DNA of 15,469 nucleotides from Deltaproteobacteria bacterium (GTDB lineage: Bacteria > Desulfobacterota > Desulfobacteria > Desulfobacterales > B30-G6). Under the pieces are notes generated by a model that saw only the letters and a program-made list of their open reading frames with translations, did no database searches and was not told the DNA's origin. A program made the position numbers and the translations under genes. Below, in pieces: positions 7,029 through 14,462 of the stretch. The DNA is taken from assembly GCA_003647375.1 (NCBI GenBank), contig QMMS01000078.1:1-15469 (forward strand), in the 5' to 3' direction. Position 1 is the stretch's first letter; the number at the start of each line of letters is the position of its first letter.

Positions 7029-9303
7029 ATGTCTCTCAACACACTCAAGTGGGCAGCCATTCTTTGTTTTTTTGGGGCCATGGCGGTTTTGCTGGGTGGC
7101 GGTGTCGCCATGAAAAAAGATCTACCGCCCTACCCCGGAAAGGTAATCGACGCTCAAGGCAAGGTGCTTTTTATGAAAGCGGATATCTTTGCCGGACAGA
7201 ATGTCTACCAGCGATACGGCCTGATGGATCATGGCGCTGTCTGGGGGGCATGGTTCCCAGAGAGGTCCGAAATTCTCCGCTGCCAGCCTGCACATAATAG
7301 CTGAAGCTGTCGGCGATACCCTGGCCCGAAATGACTATGGCGTGGCGTATCAGGCTCTTGACAAGCTCCAAAAAGAGCTTATCGACGTCAAGACAACCCA
7401 CGAAATCAAACCCAACCGCTATGACCCGGCCACGGACACGCTTACATTGACCGACGCCCAGGTAAAGGGGCTCGAAAGGGTTGTGCAACACTGGAGTACC
7501 ACCTTTAAGGAAGGCGAACAACGCTACGGCTTTTTGCCGAACACTATACCCGACGATGAACAGCGCCTGCCCGTTGCGCGGTTTTTCTTCTGGTCGGCCT
7601 GGGTCGCCTCGACACTACGCCCGGGAACCGATTATTCCTATACCAATAACTGGCCGGCGGACAGGAGACTGGGAAATGTTGCCACCACAGAGACCTTCTT
7701 TTATTCCATTGCCGGTATTCTGGCACTGTTGGTGGTCCTGGGTCTTTTTGTCTTCTGGATCCATCATTACGGGTTGTGGTATGGTGCGCCCAAAGGGGTG
7801 GCGCTCGCCGAAAAACTGATCGACATGCCCCTTACCCCCAGCCAGTTCAAAGCCGCAAAGTTTTTTGTGATGGTAATTCTCCTGTTTCTGCTGCAGACAA
7901 CATTCGGTGGATTGATGGCGCACTACACGATCCATCCGGGTACTTTTTTTCTGCCCTTTGTGGCCGATCTCATCCCCTACAGCTGGGCCAAAACATGGCA
8001 TCTGCAGTTGATGGTCTTCTGGATCGCCACCACTTGGTTGGCCTCCGCCATTTACCTGGGACCGATCCTGGGCGGCAAAAAACCGGCCAAACAAGGCCTT
8101 CTGGTCGAGTTGCTCTTTGGGGCGGTTCTCCTCGTTGCCGTGGGCAGTCTCACTGGTGAAGTACTGGGAATCAAAGGATTCCTGGGGGATCTTTGGTTCT
8201 GGTTTGGCCATCAGGGATGGGAATTTCTCGAACTGGGCCGAGTCTGGCAGATTCTGCTTTTTTTGGGACTTATCTTCTGGCTGCTGATTGTATATCGGGC
8301 GGTCGGTGGTCACTTGAGCGAACACAAAGATGAATTCAGCGCTTTGATATGGTTCTATGTTTTCAGCGCCGTGCTCGTGGTAGCCTTTTACGGCTTCGGT
8401 CTGTTTTACGGTAAGGGCTCTCATCTGACCATGGCGGACTACTGGCGCTGGTTCGTGGTTCACCTCTGGGTGGAATCTATTTTTGAGTTTTTCGGTATCG
8501 CCGTCATCGCGCTGTTGATGGTAGCCATGGGACTAGCCACCGCAAAGTCGGCTCTCAGGGTAGCCTATTTTACCGCGGCCATCACCTTTCTCAGCGGCAT
8601 CATCGGAACCGCGCATCACTATTACTGGTATGGCGGAGCTTCTTTCTGGATCGGGTGGGGAGCCATCTTCGCCAGCATGGAACCCGTGCCCCTCATAACA
8701 CTGGTGGTCCGCGGACTGATGGAATACAGGGAGGTCCAAAAGGCAGGCCGCACGTTCAGTTACAAATGGCCCATGTATTTTCTGGTGGCCGCCTCCTTCT
8801 GGAATTTTTTGGGAGCGGGCATCTTTGGATTCCTGATCAATCTGCCCATTATCAATTTCTATGAACACGGCACCTATCTGACCATGCACCATGGTCATGT
8901 CGCCATGTTCGGTACTTATGGCATGTTGTCCGTTGCCCTGCTGCTCTTCTCCTGGCGCGGACTGGTGGACAAGGCTTACTGGAATGACGGGATCCTCAAA
9001 GTTTCTTTCTGGGGCCTCAACGGTGGGCTGTTTCTCATGGCGTTCTTCACCTTGTTACCCGTAGGAGCCATGCAGGCATGGACGTCCTTTAGGGAAGGTC
9101 TCTGGGTCGCCAGGAGTGCCGATTTCTTTGAACGGGGACCCGTAGTTTTTCTCGGGACATTCCGCGCCCTTCCGGATACCATCATCATTGTACTGGGCGT
9201 TCTGCCCCTGGTATACTTTCTGATCACCACCTATCCGCATCTAAAAGCCACTGAAATCAAAGATGGTGAGTCGGTTTGGGAAAGGCTTGGAATTGAGTTA
9301 TAA
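7029..9303 (+). CDS. norB: Quinol-dependent nitric oxide reductase (qNOR), frame broken at 7243-7248
   Basis: qNOR reduces two NO to N2O in the cytoplasmic membrane with electrons from quinol; in an anaerobe its likely job is NO detoxification. The start at 7029 has a strong AAGGAGGT at 7016-7023. The first 72 residues (a TM helix, then the PYPGKVIDAQGKVLF and GQNVYQRYGLMDHGAVWG region) are in one frame. The rest, from HGSQRGPKFS, is one base shifted. Removing one G from the G6 run at 7243-7248 restores a 757-residue qNOR. In that numbering the haem/FeB ligands are all present: His324 (HLQLMVFW), His478 and Glu482 (HLWVE), His529-His530 (GTAHHYYW), and His621/His623 (MHHGHVAMFG). About a dozen or more TM helices are visible. 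No NorC lies nearby and the N-terminal extension has no haem c motif, so it is the single-subunit type. The break may be a sequencing error, slippage or a real mutation. Confidence 0.9.
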
Positions 9304-9305
9304 AA

Positions 9306-9348
9306 ATAAACTCGCTTCGCGATTTTATGAAACGCGACCTTGTCGCTT
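9306..9348 (+). repeat. Double-hairpin repeat at the norB 3' end
   Basis: Two consecutive hairpins with 3-base loops (TCGC-TTC-GCGA within an ATAAA/TTTAT stem, then GCGAC-CTT-GTCGC) begin two bases after the norB stop. It is a 43-base homologue of the element at 3818-3860 (minus). Most of the eight differences fall in loops or the spacer. Confidence 0.7.
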
Positions 9349-9361
9349 AAAAAGACAAAAA

Positions 9362-9388
9362 GGGAAACCAATCTCAGGTTGGTTTCCC
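9362..9388 (+). terminator. Rho-independent-type terminator after norB
   Basis: GGGAAACCAA (9362-9371) pairs perfectly with TTGGTTTCCC (9379-9388) around a 7-base loop, followed by AGTCTTTTCC and preceded by an A-rich stretch. It could work in both directions between norB and the convergent hemerythrin-PAS gene. Confidence 0.7.
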
Positions 9389-9413
9389 AGTCTTTTCCCT
9401 AACGTTGCAAAAA

Positions 9414-9502
9414 CCGGAGGGCTTCAGGGTCAAGGCGCCTGAGGGTGAAGTCGTAGTTTTTTACTTCGAACCCTCAGCAACGCAGGATCTGAAGTTCTCC
9501 GG
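9414..9502. repeat. 89-bp palindromic repeat
   Basis: CCGGAGGGCTTCAG (9414-9427) and CTGAAGTTCTCCGG (9489-9502) form the ends, matching at 12 of 14 positions. An inner CCTGAGGGT...ACCCTCAG arm pair follows, with the centre near TAGTTTTTTAC. It has no coding capacity. It resembles dispersed palindromes common in deltaproteobacterial spacers (recollection, not searched). Confidence 0.6.
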
Positions 9503-9515
9503 CTTTCCCGCAGGG

Positions 9516-9641
9516 TAAACAACATGGCAAAAAAAGACACCATCCCCTAAATTCACCTGGGGGAATATCCAGACAATGGCGCTATCGATACGATATTACA
9601 TATAATAACAATGCATTATCTATACTTTGCCATGTTGTTTA
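9516..9641. repeat. 126-bp element with perfect 16-bp terminal inverted repeats
   Basis: TAAACAACATGGCAAA (9516-9531) is repeated inverted exactly at 9626-9641. The AT-rich interior includes a small CCCC/GGGG hairpin near 9543-9563. It lies at the 3' side of the minus-strand hemerythrin-PAS gene and could be its terminator region or a MITE-like insertion. Confidence 0.6.
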
Positions 9642-9679
9642 TGCAACGATAGGGATTTTTTTGGTGGGCTCACAAATAC

Positions 9680-10636
9680 TTACAAATCAAGCAAACGCTT
9701 TTCTCCGGTCAGTTTCTGGATTTCACTGATCTCCTGGGTCACTTCCAGGACACCCAGGTACTCTCCCTGCTGATCTCTTACCGGGAAATACCGGATTAAA
9801 ATCTTTTTCCCACCCAGGTCAATCCAGAACTCTGCTTTGTCCAGCTCACCGCTTTTGAACCCGTTGACGATCTGCTCGACCTTATCGACGCTTTTACCCG
9901 GGTGACATTTGACGACTTTTCGGCCGATGACCGAACGGCTCCGGACAAAAAGTTTTTCCTTGTCAAGCCGGTTGAAATAAGCCACGGAATCCTGGGCATC
10001 AACAAACGTGACCTCAAACGGGAGGGTCTCCATGATAGCGTCGATCTGATCATAGCTCAGATTAGTTAAAAGGCTGGTTCTGGCGGCTTTTCCTCCTTCG
10101 AGCTCATGAAGCATGGCCGATATCTTCTGCTCGTAATCGTTGCCGTAAACACCGGCACTGAAGTCGTCAAAAGCCTTCACGAGGTAGGTGTTGTCTGCTT
10201 CGGAAAAAGCTTTTCTCCCCATGGCATACAGAACATCGTTTTCCTTCCAGATATGATTGGCTCGGATATCCAGATATTCCAAACCATTCTTTTTGAACAC
10301 CTCTTTTGCTTCTAGCGCCATGCCGGGAAGACTGTCGGTATCCCCTGACATCTGATCCAGGAGCGACCTTTCATATTCATGCTCACCCAACATGACCCGT
10401 ATGGGGCCATCCTCGGGTATACCGCTTTTGATCAGCAGAGGAAACAGCCAATCCTCTTCTTTCTTGTTGTGAATCCGATCTCCAAACTCGAGCAAAAAAT
10501 CGATGGTCCGCTTGAGTGAAAACAGGTCGGGAGATCTGTCCGGTAGTTTTTCGAGCTCCTTTTTCAACACATCCATCGCCCGTTCAATCATCTCGTGGTC
10601 GTTTACGAGTATTTCGTCCCACCGTTTTTTGTCCAT
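9680..10636 (-). CDS. Hemerythrin (HHE) domain protein with C-terminal PAS domain
   Basis: This 318-residue cytoplasmic protein joins a di-iron hemerythrin domain to a PAS sensor domain, an arrangement seen in DUF438/hemerythrin-PAS proteins linked to O2 or NO sensing or handling. The start at 10636 has AGGAG five bases upstream; the longer reading from 10684 lacks this. Hemerythrin ligands follow the expected order: His14 (NDHE), His56 and Glu60 (HNKKE), His86 (GEHE), His128 and Glu132 (HIWKE). The PAS domain spans about residues 195-303 (DAIMETLPFEVTFVDAQDSV to GVLEVTQEI). The KVVKCHPG segment (240-247) is typical of this subgroup. No output domain (GGDEF, kinase, HTH) is present, so signalling would need a partner. 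Its position between norB and two small Cys proteins suggests a role in NO/O2 stress; that is inference. Confidence 0.88.
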   Translation of the reverse strand: MDKKRWDEILVNDHEMIERAMDVLKKELEKLPDRSPDLFSLKRTIDFLLEFGDRIHNKKEEDWLFPLLIKSGIPEDGPIRVMLGEHEYERSLLDQMSGDTDSLPGMALEAKEVFKKNGLEYLDIRANHIWKENDVLYAMGRKAFSEADNTYLVKAFDDFSAGVYGNDYEQKISAMLHELEGGKAARTSLLTNLSYDQIDAIMETLPFEVTFVDAQDSVAYFNRLDKEKLFVRSRSVIGRKVVKCHPGKSVDKVEQIVNGFKSGELDKAEFWIDLGGKKILIRYFPVRDQQGEYLGVLEVTQEISEIQKLTGEKRLLDL

Positions 10637-10960
10637 GCCATCTCCTGTTCGTGAAGGAATAATCAAATTGAAACGCTCATACAAGGTTTACACTATTTTG
10701 TCATGTGTGTCCAAGATATTTGAACTGAGTCTCCACCCGCAGAGCAGGTGGGCTCAAGACACCCTCTCGAAGGGGGCTGGAATATCCAATATCGAATATC
10801 GATTACATGAATTTCGAAGTAATGGTTGCTATCGATTGATAAAAACGAAAGAGCGTCACGCGGCGCCAGCGCTGAGTGAGCGATTCAACACTTCAATATT
10901 CACCGGATCGGTAGAACCTTTCCGGGTCCTCCACCTGAGGTTGGAGGATTTAGATCAGAA
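10637..10960. other. Gene spacer with repeat-like sequence and a hairpin
   Basis: This 324-base gap between two minus-strand genes holds no credible gene. TCCTCCA (10927-10933) pairs with TGGAGGA (10942-10948), 12 bases after the stop of the Fe-S gene, and may end that transcript. Bases 10780-10915 include ATATCGAATATCGAT-like and GCGGCGCCAGCGC stretches that resemble dispersed spacer repeats of Desulfobacteraceae (recollection). A promoter for the hemerythrin-PAS gene is expected near 10650-10720, but no good match was found. Confidence 0.4.
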
Positions 10961-11428
10961 TTAAATAGATTTCTGTTCGAGGATATCTCCTTGAATCCCC
11001 ACGACCGTATAGGTCAAGGATATTTTCCGCTCAGCTTTCTCCACGGCCTGCTGAGCCAGGTTGAGCAACCCCGTGCAGCAGGGCACCTGCATGATCAGAA
11101 CATTCAGGGATTTTATTTTCGCATCATCGATCCAGGATATTATTTTATCCCGATAGATATCCTGGCCTGTATCGAGCTTAGGACAAGCAATGGCAAGTGA
11201 ACGGTCCTTTAGATATTCACCATGGAAATCACCCAGAGCGTATGCCACGCAGTCAGCCGTCAGGACTACGTCTGCATCCTGGTAATATGGCGCATTCGGC
11301 GATATCAAGTGCAATTGAATCGGCCATTGACTCAACTGGGACTGGCTTTTACCCGCAGTTGTTTCGATTTCGCTTTCTTTTTTAAAGGCCATCATCCGAC
11401 TGCCTGGGCAGGCGTGAATTGGTTCCAT
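10961..11428 (-). CDS. Small cysteine-rich putative iron-sulfur protein
   Basis: I recognise this 155-residue protein as resembling the C-terminal half of proteins annotated as 4Fe-4S ferredoxin / iron-sulfur binding proteins in sulfate reducers and other anaerobes; its biochemical function is not known to me. Conserved-looking Cys motifs are ACPGSRMM (Cys7), TADCVAYA (Cys60), ACPKLD (Cys82) and VPCCTG (Cys117-118). There is no signal peptide or TM segment, so it is cytoplasmic. The usual N-terminal ferredoxin CxxCxxC motifs are absent, and the 63-base gap upstream leaves no room for them. The start at 11428 is supported by AAGGAG seven bases upstream. It follows the CxxC protein gene in the same direction, so the two probably form an operon and may share a redox or metal role. 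Confidence 0.7.
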   Translation of the reverse strand: MEPIHACPGSRMMAFKKESEIETTAGKSQSQLSQWPIQLHLISPNAPYYQDADVVLTADCVAYALGDFHGEYLKDRSLAIACPKLDTGQDIYRDKIISWIDDAKIKSLNVLIMQVPCCTGLLNLAQQAVEKAERKISLTYTVVGIQGDILEQKSI

Positions 11429-11491
11429 TTGAAGTCTCCTTGTAAGAGTTGTTATGCGTTTGCATTTGGGGCGCGGCAATTTTTCTTATAC

Positions 11492-11698
11492 CTACAATAC
11501 CGCTGCAATCCTGTTCATCAACGCTTGTTCCTGTTCCTTGGATATCGGATGCAGAGATACAATGTCCTTCAGCAGACATGTGCCGACATCACAAGCGCCA
11601 CACCCGATACCATAATCATTCAGGATATCCATCACTTGTGGATGGCTATCGATGATTTCCTTGATACCCCTATTCAGATAGTCCTCTAAGGTTTCCAT
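11492..11698 (-). CDS. Small CxxC protein of DUF1858/ScdA N-terminal type
   Basis: This 68-residue protein has the layout of the short domain found in DUF1858 proteins and at the N-terminus of the ScdA/RIC iron-centre repair family: a helix with a conserved hydrophobic pattern (GIKEIIDSHPQVMDILNDYG), then a Cys cluster CGACDVGTC (Cys33, Cys36, Cys41), then a second helix. Such domains often accompany hemerythrin domains or hybrid-cluster proteins in nitrosative stress responses; here a separate hemerythrin gene lies two genes downstream. Two starts are possible, 11704 and 11698. I prefer 11698 because AAGGAG (11708-11713) is then nine bases away rather than three. It is first in a likely two-gene operon under the palindrome-rich spacer at 11837-11899. 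Confidence 0.75.
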   Translation of the reverse strand: METLEDYLNRGIKEIIDSHPQVMDILNDYGIGCGACDVGTCLLKDIVSLHPISKEQEQALMNRIAAVL

Positions 11699-11836
11699 AG
11701 ACATTTTCTCCTTGCATCCCGATTTGTCATGAAGTATTCGAGTCACACCGCCACTATCTCCCGCCTGTCGACCATATCCACCAGGTTTCACTCCCTGACG
11801 AATAAATATTAACAATAGATGGTATGCATAGATACG

Positions 11837-11855
11837 ACATTGTGGCACACAATGT
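11837..11855. promoter_or_regulatory. Palindrome 1, candidate operator
   Basis: ACATTGTG-GCA-CACAATGT is a perfect 8-bp inverted repeat. It stands 18 bases from the next palindrome, centre to centre, in the divergent spacer between the CxxC gene and the second LIV binding-protein gene. Confidence 0.55.
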
Positions 11856-11856
11856 A

Positions 11857-11872
11857 ATTGACTTAAATCAAT
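11857..11872. promoter_or_regulatory. FNR/HcpR-type palindrome, candidate operator
   Basis: ATTGAC-TTAA-ATCAAT differs at one position from a perfect inverted repeat and fits the TTGAY-N4-RTCAA shape bound by CRP/FNR-family regulators, including HcpR, the nitrosative-stress regulator of sulfate reducers. Its centre is about 42 bases upstream of the start expected from a weak minus-strand -10 (TATCTA, 11829-11834), the classic activator position. The regulator is inferred. Confidence 0.55.
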
Positions 11873-11874
11873 AA

Positions 11875-11899
11875 ATTCGTTATACGAATAAAATATTCG
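11875..11899. promoter_or_regulatory. Overlapping ATTCG palindromes, candidate operator
   Basis: ATTCGT-TAT-ACGAAT (11875-11889) is a perfect palindrome. It overlaps CGAATA-AAA-TATTCG (11885-11899), also perfect. Both lie just upstream of the plus-strand promoter for the LIV binding-protein gene. Confidence 0.5.
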
Positions 11900-11904
11900 A
11901 CCTG

Positions 11905-11933
11905 TTGACAAAATGCTAAACGCAAGATAAAAA
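11905..11933 (+). promoter_or_regulatory. Promoter for the second LIV operon
   Basis: A perfect TTGACA (11905-11910) is followed after 17 bases by TAAAAA (11928-11933, four of six). The leader to the start at 11996 is about 55 bases. Confidence 0.5.
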
Positions 11934-11995
11934 CATTATCTGCTCATTATGACTTAAACCACCTGATTTAAGCTTCCCCCAAAAAGGAGAACATC

Positions 11996-13276
11996 ATGGA
12001 GAAAAAAAAATGTTTCCCAAGTATCACATTTGCGGTTCTATTGATTCTTTCAACCTGTGTTCCCATGGCATCTGCTGCTGAACCTATCATCGTCGGCGTC
12101 TCCACCTCTTTGGGTTTCTTAGAGGGTAAGGAGTCTCTTAAAGCCGTTGAAATGGCGGTGGATGAAATCAATGCAGCCGGCGGTGTTTCCGTTGGTACGA
12201 CCAAGAGAAATCTCAAAGTCGAATCCATAGATCTCAGAGATGCAGCACCCGGCGTACCTGTCCCGGAGGCCTTGCTCGGTATAGAGAAGATTATTCTGGA
12301 GAAAAAGCCTGCAGCCCTTGTTGTAGGTCCGTTCCGTTCAGAGGCTCTCATCGCTGGGATGGATATCATCGCCAAACACAAAGTCCCTCTTCTGGGAACA
12401 ATCGCCATGTCTCCCGGCTCCGAGAAAAAAATCAAGCAAAACCCGGAAAAATATAAATATGTCTTCAGAACCTGCCTCAATGCCGTGCACCTCGTCAAGT
12501 ATCTGGCAGGTACCATGGCCGCCATCAAAAAAGAATTCGGATTCGACAAGGTCTATGTGATGCACCAGGATGTTGCATGGGCACGCGCCACCGCCGGGTT
12601 CGTGAAGAAAATGTACTTTGATAAGGCCGGGTGGACTATTACAGGGCAGGAAAGCTATCCCACCGGGACGTCTGATTTCTCATCGAGCTTGATGAAGGCC
12701 AAGGCCACCGGCGCTCAGGTGATTCTACCGATTTTTGACATGCCGCAGAGCGGAACCCTTGTCAAACAATGGAATGCCATGAAAGTACCAGCGATCCTGG
12801 CCGGATTCATCTCGCCATTGGCCGGGTCCGGGGCATGGAAAACCTTTGACGGTAAGATAGGCGGCGCCATGAATACCATCTTTGAAATGGGCAGTGCCAT
12901 CGCATCGGATAAACTTCCTGCGTCCGCAGCCTTTTACGCTAACTACGAAAAAAAATACGGGAAAAAAATACAGGCCGGCCATGGACCGGCACCGTCATAT
13001 GAATCCGTATACATCCTCAAGGAAGCCATTGAACGCGCAGGCAGCACAGACCCCGATGCTATTGTAGCGGAATTGGAAAAAACAGATCGAATCGGCGTGA
13101 TGGGTCGCACCCGATACGATGAGGGTCATCAAGCAGTATATGGATTCGATCCAAAAGAGACCTGCCTGTCCACCGTATTCCAGTGGACGGCCGATGGGGA
13201 TCGGGTCATCGTCTTTCCAGCGAGCATTGCCGATGGTAAAATCCAACTTCCTGCGGGGCTGAAATCATTGAAGTAG
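11996..13276 (+). CDS. LIV-type ABC transporter periplasmic substrate-binding protein
   Basis: This is the solute receptor of an amino-acid or amide ABC importer of the HAAT (LivJ) family. The 426-residue product starts with a signal peptide (MEKKKCF, hydrophobic core to about 23, MASA|A cleavage near 27). The mature part has the family's opening VGVSTSLGFLEG, the helix AVEMAVDEINAAGG (about 50-63), the ALVVGPFRSEA segment near 110 and a Leu/Phe-rich C-terminus. AAAGGAG precedes the start. It is only distantly similar by eye to the receptor at 11-1174, so it probably binds a different ligand. livH and livM follow, although a 208-bp palindromic repeat lies between. The ligand cannot be assigned from sequence. 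Confidence 0.92.
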   Translation: MEKKKCFPSITFAVLLILSTCVPMASAAEPIIVGVSTSLGFLEGKESLKAVEMAVDEINAAGGVSVGTTKRNLKVESIDLRDAAPGVPVPEALLGIEKIILEKKPAALVVGPFRSEALIAGMDIIAKHKVPLLGTIAMSPGSEKKIKQNPEKYKYVFRTCLNAVHLVKYLAGTMAAIKKEFGFDKVYVMHQDVAWARATAGFVKKMYFDKAGWTITGQESYPTGTSDFSSSLMKAKATGAQVILPIFDMPQSGTLVKQWNAMKVPAILAGFISPLAGSGAWKTFDGKIGGAMNTIFEMGSAIASDKLPASAAFYANYEKKYGKKIQAGHGPAPSYESVYILKEAIERAGSTDPDAIVAELEKTDRIGVMGRTRYDEGHQAVYGFDPKETCLSTVFQWTADGDRVIVFPASIADGKIQLPAGLKSLK

Positions 13277-13343
13277 AACCCAGAACCCTATGATTCCGAC
13301 AGATCCTGAGGCCAAAAAGGATATTCTACTAGAATCGGAGACA

Positions 13344-13551
13344 TATAAAACACTAAATCCGAAGCACAAAATTCGAAACGGTTCGACTAGCTCACCGCCC
13401 TGAGCAAGGTCGAAGGGCAAACCCGAATATCAAATGCTCAAATGACCGAAACATCGTTAATGGCTGAAATGTTGTATGGACTGTTTTGATCATTTGGATT
13501 TATGTCATTTGAAATTGTTTCGAATTTTGTGCTTCGGATTTAGGTTTTATA
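13344..13551. repeat. 208-bp palindromic repeat between the receptor gene and livH
   Basis: Bases 13353-13379 and 13517-13543 are perfect 27-base inverted repeats, extended outward to 13344 and 13551 by eight more pairs with a one-base bulge. The inner part of the arms (TCAAATG, CAAATGA, AAACA segments) also pairs imperfectly, so the element is a single long palindrome. It lies within the presumed LIV operon and ends 34 bases before livH. No coding capacity is seen. Confidence 0.8.
13380..13418. repeat. 39-bp REP-like repeat inserted into the palindrome
   Basis: This segment has its own imperfect palindrome (TTCGAC with GTCGAA, CTCA with TGAG). It has no partner in the opposite arm of the 208-bp element and is flanked on both sides by AAAC (13376-13379 and 13419-13422). 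This looks like a nested insertion with a 4-base duplication. The TTCGAC...CTCA...TGAG...GTCGAA type is, from memory, a widespread dispersed repeat. Confidence 0.65.
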
Positions 13552-13585
13552 AGTTTTCAAATTATTTCTCGGAAATATCTCAAAT

Positions 13586-14458
13586 ATGTTTATTGGAACC
13601 CTGGTTTACGCAATCGTCAACAGCTTTACACTGATACTGCTGGCTATCGGATTCAACCTGACTTTCGGCATCAGCGGTGTTGCCAATTTTGCCTATGGCG
13701 CTCTCTATATCATGTCTGCCTACCTGAGTTGGATGCTGATGAATCTGATGGGGCTTCCCTTTTTTCCATCGGCAATTTTATCGATACTCGCCACCACCTT
13801 ATTTGGGGCTCTGATGTATCGCCTGGTCCTTCTTCGCGTGCGCGGCCAGGCACTGTCGGAGGTTATCGCAACCTTCGGTATCGGTCTCTCGATCCTCGAA
13901 CTTTTCCGCTACCTCGGATTCGTTGGTTTCGAATATACCCTGCCGGTGTTTTTCGATCACAGTTTTATCATTGCCGGAACCTATATCGACATGCAACGGA
14001 TACTCATCGTCGGCCTGGGTCTCCTGCTGGTTGTATCCTTGTGGCTGTTTACCCACCATACGGCAACCGGTCTCGCATTTCGCGGAATTGCCCAGGATGA
14101 ACGAACAGCCTTGACCTTCGGCATCGATTCGGACTGGATTGCAACCTTGAGCGTTTCCCTGGGAGCGGGTCTTGCCGCCATCGCCGCCACAATCATTATC
14201 CCGTTGGGCAGCATCTCACCCAGTGAAGGTTACGATGTTCTGATCAAGGCACTGGCCGTCTGTATTATTGGCGGCCTGGGAAGTACAGGCGGCGTCATTG
14301 CAGCCGGCTTCATTATCGGTTTTGCAGAACGATTCACCGACACCTATTTCGGGTCACACTGGACCATGATCGTCAGCCTGATTGCTATTTTGATCGTTCT
14401 GGTGATCAAGCCATCCGGCCTTTTCGGACAACAAAAGGAATTGGAAGAAAGGATATGA
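13586..14458 (+). CDS. livH: LIV-type ABC transporter permease LivH
   Basis: This is one of two inner-membrane permease subunits of a branched-chain amino-acid type importer. It has 290 residues and about eight hydrophobic segments. The N-terminal FGISGVANFAYGALYIMSAY matches the LivH family pattern. The cytoplasmic coupling region TGLAFRGIAQDERTALTFGID (about 157-177) contacts the ATPase, and KALAVCIIGGLGSTGGVIAAG (about 229-249) is the conserved C-terminal stretch. No clear Shine-Dalgarno precedes the ATG, and the upstream 208-bp repeat may weaken coupling to the receptor gene. livM follows after four bases. Confidence 0.93.
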   Translation: MFIGTLVYAIVNSFTLILLAIGFNLTFGISGVANFAYGALYIMSAYLSWMLMNLMGLPFFPSAILSILATTLFGALMYRLVLLRVRGQALSEVIATFGIGLSILELFRYLGFVGFEYTLPVFFDHSFIIAGTYIDMQRILIVGLGLLLVVSLWLFTHHTATGLAFRGIAQDERTALTFGIDSDWIATLSVSLGAGLAAIAATIIIPLGSISPSEGYDVLIKALAVCIIGGLGSTGGVIAAGFIIGFAERFTDTYFGSHWTMIVSLIAILIVLVIKPSGLFGQQKELEERI

Positions 14459-14462
14459 CGCA

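Noticed and set aside
7615..8463. 282-codon minus-strand open frame
   Set aside because: It is fully antisense to the conserved membrane core of norB, and its translation is low-complexity Gln/Glu/His-rich, typical of a shadow frame.
10681..10720. FNR-like half sites and a promoter upstream of the hemerythrin-PAS gene
   Set aside because: TTGGACA-like sequence is present, but no symmetrical partner or convincing -10 box could be paired with it.
10503..10964. 153-codon plus-strand open frame
   Set aside because: It runs antisense to the 5' part of the hemerythrin-PAS gene and then through repeat-like spacer; it has no family resemblance or ribosome site.
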